Assembly (NCBI GenBank): GCA_030594665.1
Contig: JAUVET010000058.1
Span: forward strand, 1-7,526
Direction: 5' to 3'
Source of the DNA: Methanosarcinaceae archaeon
GTDB taxonomy: Archaea; Halobacteriota; Methanosarcinia; Methanosarcinales; Methanosarcinaceae
Length of the DNA: 7,526 nucleotides
Of this stretch, positions 4,657 to 7,526 are shown one piece after another. Position numbers and translations under genes: made by a program. The notes below the pieces were generated by a model. It had not been told where the DNA came from, ran no database searches, and saw only the letters and a program-made list of their open reading frames with translations. The first letter of the stretch is position 1; each line of letters opens with the position of its first letter.

Positions 4657-7134
4657 ATGACGCTCTGGACACTCATAAATGCTGAAAAGTCAAAATATAT
4701 TGTTTTGCCGATCAGGGATAAAAAGAAGAATCCTCTATTTGTTGGTGAACTTATCTTAAGAACCACATCGGCAGGCCCGCGTCCTCATAAATTCAGGGTA
4801 TTTCGTGATGACAGGGATGAGTACCGTCCACCTGAAGAGTTCGTTGATCTTTTGAGACTTTCAGAACGTATCATGATTGTAAATGGAGGGGACAGCAGGC
4901 GAACATTCGATTTTTTAGAGATGCTCAAAGGTTTTCAACTTAAAGCGGATATGGTTAATGTCTGCAGGTTTTGCTTCATGAACCGGAAATTCAATTTTGT
5001 GAACAAAAAGTCAATAAAATACCATCGGGAATTGTTGTGTGAGGAATGCGCAAAAGAAGAACTGATGCGTGCACTTCGAAATTCCCAGACGAATTATGGC
5101 GATGAAGCAGTCGCACACATGGAAGAGTTGATGCTACGGTCAAAAGACCTTGACCGTACTGTAGGAATGCTAAACCCGCAAAAACTTGATAAGGATCTTA
5201 CCCGTTTTGACACGGTCAAAGCAAATCCTGTTCAGGGTACAGCGAAGATCGCCGACCTTCCGATCAGAAAAAAGTTCAAGTCCATTTTGCTGGAAAAGTC
5301 CGGTTATTTGTTGCCTGTACAGTCGCTATCTATTGAAAAAGGGTTGCTGGACGGAAAACCACAGTTGGTAACTTCTGTGACCGCAACAGGAAAAACACTC
5401 ATTGGTGAGATGGCAGGAATTGAGAATATCCTGCGCGGCAAGGGGAGGATGCTATATCTTGTCCCCCTTGTGGCCCTGGCAAACCAAAAATATGACCAGT
5501 TCAAAAAACGATATGGCAGCATCGGATTAAAAACATCCATACGTGTCGGAAGTGCCCGTATAAAGACCAAAAAAACGGCATCAATGAGCAGGTCACTGGA
5601 TTCCGATATAATTATAGGGACTTATGAGGGACTGGACTATGTCCTGCGGACAAGCAATGCGGACCTTCTTGGGCAGATCGGTACAGTAGTGATCGATGAG
5701 GTACACATGCTTGAAGATCCTGAACGTGGGCACAGGGTGGATGGGCTGATCGGACGTCTGAAATATATTGCATCCGATGCCCAGTTCATCTATCTTTCTG
5801 CAACAGTGGCAAAACCGGATGTGCTTGCCAAAAAACTTGATGCCACCCTTGTTGAATATGAATATCGTCCGGTTCCGATTGACAGGCATCTTTTGTTCTG
5901 TCAGGAAAACGATAAGATCCGGCTGATCTCAAAACTTGCCAGGGACGAATACAACAAAACATCGTCAAAAGGGCACAGGGGGCAGACAATCGTCTTTACC
6001 AATTCCAGGCGCAACTGCCACCGCATATCAGAATCAATTTCAATACCATCGGCACCATACCATGCCGGTCTTACCCAGCATGAGCGAAAATCGGTTGAGA
6101 GGAGATTTGCAACAGGGAAGTTACCGGTTGTTGTGACCACTGCTGCACTTGCGGCAGGTGTTGATTTCCCATCATCGCAGGTGATATTTGAATCTCTTGC
6201 CATGGGGATATCATGGATCACGATGCAAGAGTTTTTGCAGATGCTCGGGCGCGCAGGACGACCTGATTATCATGATAGGGGTGTTGCTGTGCTGCTGGCT
6301 GTAGCGAACAAGAAATACACATCCGATCAGGCAGAATCCGAGGATGTGGTTGCCGTTAACCTGCTAAAAGGCAAGATGGTACATACTGAGATCAAGTATG
6401 GTGAAGATGAGCAGATGGAGGAAATTCTTGCATCGGCTGCGGTTACGTCTTCGAGGAAGGACCTTGAGACGATTCACAGGACTATGCTTGGTGATTTTTC
6501 AATGAATGCGCTGTTTTCGCGATTGAAGAAGTATAAGTTGATCAAGCAAAACGGTGATGATATTTCGCTCACACGTTTTGGCAGTATTGCAGCAAGACAC
6601 TTTTTGTCCGTATCAAAGGCGTTCTTGATACGAAGTGCGGTTCTGGCAGACACTGATCCTCTGGATATTGTGACAAATCTTGAGTTTTTTGATGCTGCGT
6701 ATTTCAAATATGCGCCGCAGATATCGGTTGCCTTGAACATCAATATGCCGGCAAGGGTGTTTCAGGGTGCTTCGATCGATATTCTTTTTGAGGGTGAGAA
6801 TATTTCTAAACTTGACATGAAGTTTCAGGACCAGTTATTTGATTTTGCGTCCGAGTTTTTGGCATGTTCCTGTAAGGATTCGCCCTATTGCGGCTGTCCG
6901 GAGCGCAAGTTCTCGGCAAAGGTAATAAAACTCCGGGCTGATGGATACGACCCTGCCGGGATTGTGAGGAAATTGGAAGACCTGTACGGAATTACGGCAT
7001 ACGGTGGTGATGTTTTGGGTTATCTGGATGGTGTGATCCGAAATCTTGATGCGGTGGAAATGATCGCAAAGGCGTATTCGAAAATGGATGTGGCTAAGGA
7101 GGCACGTTTGTTGAAAAAGGCTGTTGAAGGATAA
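4657..7134 (+). CDS. Archaea-specific Ski2-like superfamily II helicase (ASH-Ski2/COG1202 type)
   Basis: An 825-residue ATP-dependent helicase with every core motif: LLPVQ (218-222), A-T-G-K-T (motif I, 243-247), V-P-L-V-A-L-A-N-Q (Ia, 269-277), D-E-V-H (II, 347-350), S-A-T (III, 381-383), I-V-F-T-N-S-R-R (IV, 445-452), A-A-G-V-D-F-P (V, 499-505) and Q-M-L-G-R-A-G-R-P (VI, 528-536). The N-terminal extension carries a zinc ribbon, C103-x2-C106-x21-C128-x2-C131. After the helicase core comes a winged-helix-like region and then a C-terminal domain (DUF5814-like) with C737-x-C739-x5-C745-x-C747. This layout matches the archaeal ASH-Ski2 family, which in Pyrococcus associates with aRNase J and the exosome in RNA decay; that role here is inferred. 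It is flanked by two related miniature elements and is probably transcribed alone from a leaderless start. Confidence 0.93.
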   Translation: MTLWTLINAEKSKYIVLPIRDKKKNPLFVGELILRTTSAGPRPHKFRVFRDDRDEYRPPEEFVDLLRLSERIMIVNGGDSRRTFDFLEMLKGFQLKADMVNVCRFCFMNRKFNFVNKKSIKYHRELLCEECAKEELMRALRNSQTNYGDEAVAHMEELMLRSKDLDRTVGMLNPQKLDKDLTRFDTVKANPVQGTAKIADLPIRKKFKSILLEKSGYLLPVQSLSIEKGLLDGKPQLVTSVTATGKTLIGEMAGIENILRGKGRMLYLVPLVALANQKYDQFKKRYGSIGLKTSIRVGSARIKTKKTASMSRSLDSDIIIGTYEGLDYVLRTSNADLLGQIGTVVIDEVHMLEDPERGHRVDGLIGRLKYIASDAQFIYLSATVAKPDVLAKKLDATLVEYEYRPVPIDRHLLFCQENDKIRLISKLARDEYNKTSSKGHRGQTIVFTNSRRNCHRISESISIPSAPYHAGLTQHERKSVERRFATGKLPVVVTTAALAAGVDFPSSQVIFESLAMGISWITMQEFLQMLGRAGRPDYHDRGVAVLLAVANKKYTSDQAESEDVVAVNLLKGKMVHTEIKYGEDEQMEEILASAAVTSSRKDLETIHRTMLGDFSMNALFSRLKKYKLIKQNGDDISLTRFGSIAARHFLSVSKAFLIRSAVLADTDPLDIVTNLEFFDAAYFKYAPQISVALNINMPARVFQGASIDILFEGENISKLDMKFQDQLFDFASEFLACSCKDSPYCGCPERKFSAKVIKLRADGYDPAGIVRKLEDLYGITAYGGDVLGYLDGVIRNLDAVEMIAKAYSKMDVAKEARLLKKAVEG

Positions 7135-7159
7135 TGAGAGGGTGAATTAGATGTTTGTG

Positions 7160-7166
7160 TTTTTTT
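7160..7166 (+). terminator. Probable T-tract terminator of the helicase gene
   Basis: Seven T at 7160-7166, 25 bases after the TAA stop at 7132-7134 and just outside the left end of MITE C2. A second seven-T run at 7309-7315 follows the element. Either or both could end transcription, and the palindromic element between them could reinforce this. Confidence 0.5.
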
Positions 7167-7168
7167 AG

Positions 7169-7307
7169 AGACTTTTAAATTTATTCTGGAATGGTTCGGA
7201 AAACCGCAAAGCACGCAGAGAAAAATAAGGAACCTCTGCGCTCTCTGCGTCCTCTGCGGTGAATATTTTTACCATGATTCATTTATCCCGAATATATTAA
7301 AAAGTCT
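7169..7307. mobile_element. MITE C2: 139-bp relative of C1, downstream of the helicase
   Basis: It begins AGACTTTTAAAT and ends ATTAAAAAGTCT, the same inverted ends as C1, and shares C1's left and right blocks in the same orientation. Internally CCGCAAAGCACGCAGAG (7204-7220) pairs with CTCTGCGTCCTCTGCGG (7243-7259) at 15 of 17 positions, so the element folds into a long hairpin. The 53-bp double-hairpin block of C1 is absent. Flanks share TTTTTTTA (7160-7167 and 7309-7316), an 8-bp match, or 8 of 10 if a 10-bp duplication is assumed; being a T run it is weak evidence of a target duplication. There is no ORF. Confidence 0.78.
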
Positions 7308-7377
7308 CTTTTTTTACATCAAAACCTATTAAAGGGATGTGGTTAAACTACAAGTGAATCCGGAATGCGGATCATCT

Positions 7378-7413
7378 TTATTATTAATTACAAGTTACTG
7401 ATAAGTTATAGGA
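7378..7413 (+). promoter_or_regulatory. Putative promoter and ribosome binding site of the last gene
   Basis: TTTATTATTAATTAC at 7378-7392 is an AT-rich, TATA-like stretch that would place the start near 7408. AGGA at 7410-7413, nine bases before the ATG at 7423, is a modest ribosome binding site. Weak evidence. Confidence 0.35.
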
Positions 7414-7422
7414 TATATTTAC

Positions 7423-7526
7423 ATGGCTAAAAATGATGAAAAGTTGAGAGAAAATAGAAAGGTTAAGATCGAGTTTTATAGACCTGATGATTTCAAACAG
7501 GTTTATTCAATAGGTGCTATAGGTGG
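7423..7526 (+). CDS. Start of a small protein, probably DUF3467 family (cut by window end)
   Basis: The first 34 codons run from an ATG with AGGA nine bases upstream and continue past the edge. The start is charged (M-A-K-N-D-E-K-L-R-E-N-R-K-V-K-I-E-F) and is followed by R-P-D-D-F-K-Q-V-Y-S-I-G-A-I-G-G. The latter resembles the opening of archaeal DUF3467 proteins, where a Y-x-x-x-x-x-x-G segment precedes a conserved S-P-x-[DE]-F motif that would lie outside the window. The match rests on memory of a short stretch, so it is tentative. The function of the family is unknown. The gene has its own spacer after MITE C2 and may be transcribed independently of the helicase. Confidence 0.6.
   Translation, partial: MAKNDEKLRENRKVKIEFYRPDDFKQVYSIGAIG

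Noticed and set aside
7204..7259. Non-coding RNA gene suggested by the long hairpin in C2
   Set aside because: The structure is explained by the palindromic element shared with C1; no promoter is seen and nothing indicates a separate RNA gene.

Overview
The window looks like a chromosomal segment of a methanogenic or methane-oxidising archaeon, most likely of the order Methanosarcinales. The evidence is the gene content: a DUF373 membrane protein, an archaeal methylthioinosine phosphorylase, a KaiC/RAD55-like protein and an archaea-specific Ski2-type helicase of the ASH-Ski2 (COG1202) type. Archaeal TATA-box promoters, Shine-Dalgarno sites or leaderless starts, and T-rich terminators support this. 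Base composition is moderate to AT-rich, and the spacers are long and AT-rich. The genus cannot be fixed from this sequence.

Layout: (1) 1-110, minus strand: the edge or fragment of an unrecognised coding frame. (2) 218-607, minus: a small four-helix membrane protein. (3) 608-1096: a spacer holding a 196-bp miniature transposable element (MITE A) with IS66-like ends and a perfect 8-bp target duplication, plus a solitary copy of the same end. (4) 1097-2227, plus: DUF373 membrane protein. (5) About 2312-3091, plus: S-methyl-5'-thioinosine phosphorylase, whose frame has no ATG, GTG or TTG at the expected start. (6) 3092-3518: a spacer holding a 215-bp palindromic element (MITE B) with a perfect 9-bp target duplication. 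(7) 3519-4289, minus: KaiC/RAD55-like protein with a degenerate Walker A. (8) 4290-4656: a divergent spacer with a 192-bp element (MITE C1) and a 10-bp target duplication. (9) 4657-7134, plus: ASH-Ski2-type helicase. (10) 7169-7307: a 139-bp relative of C1 (C2) in the same orientation. (11) 7423 to the window end: start of a small, probably DUF3467, protein.

The recognisable genes are housekeeping: methionine/purine salvage (phosphorylase) and RNA decay (helicase). No defence, secretion or biosynthetic system is visible. The striking feature is the spacers. Three unrelated non-autonomous element families, four copies in all, occupy the intergenic regions. Three of the four have intact target duplications of different lengths (8, 9 and 10 bp), which implies at least three transposition systems acting in trans. 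No transposase gene is present in the window.
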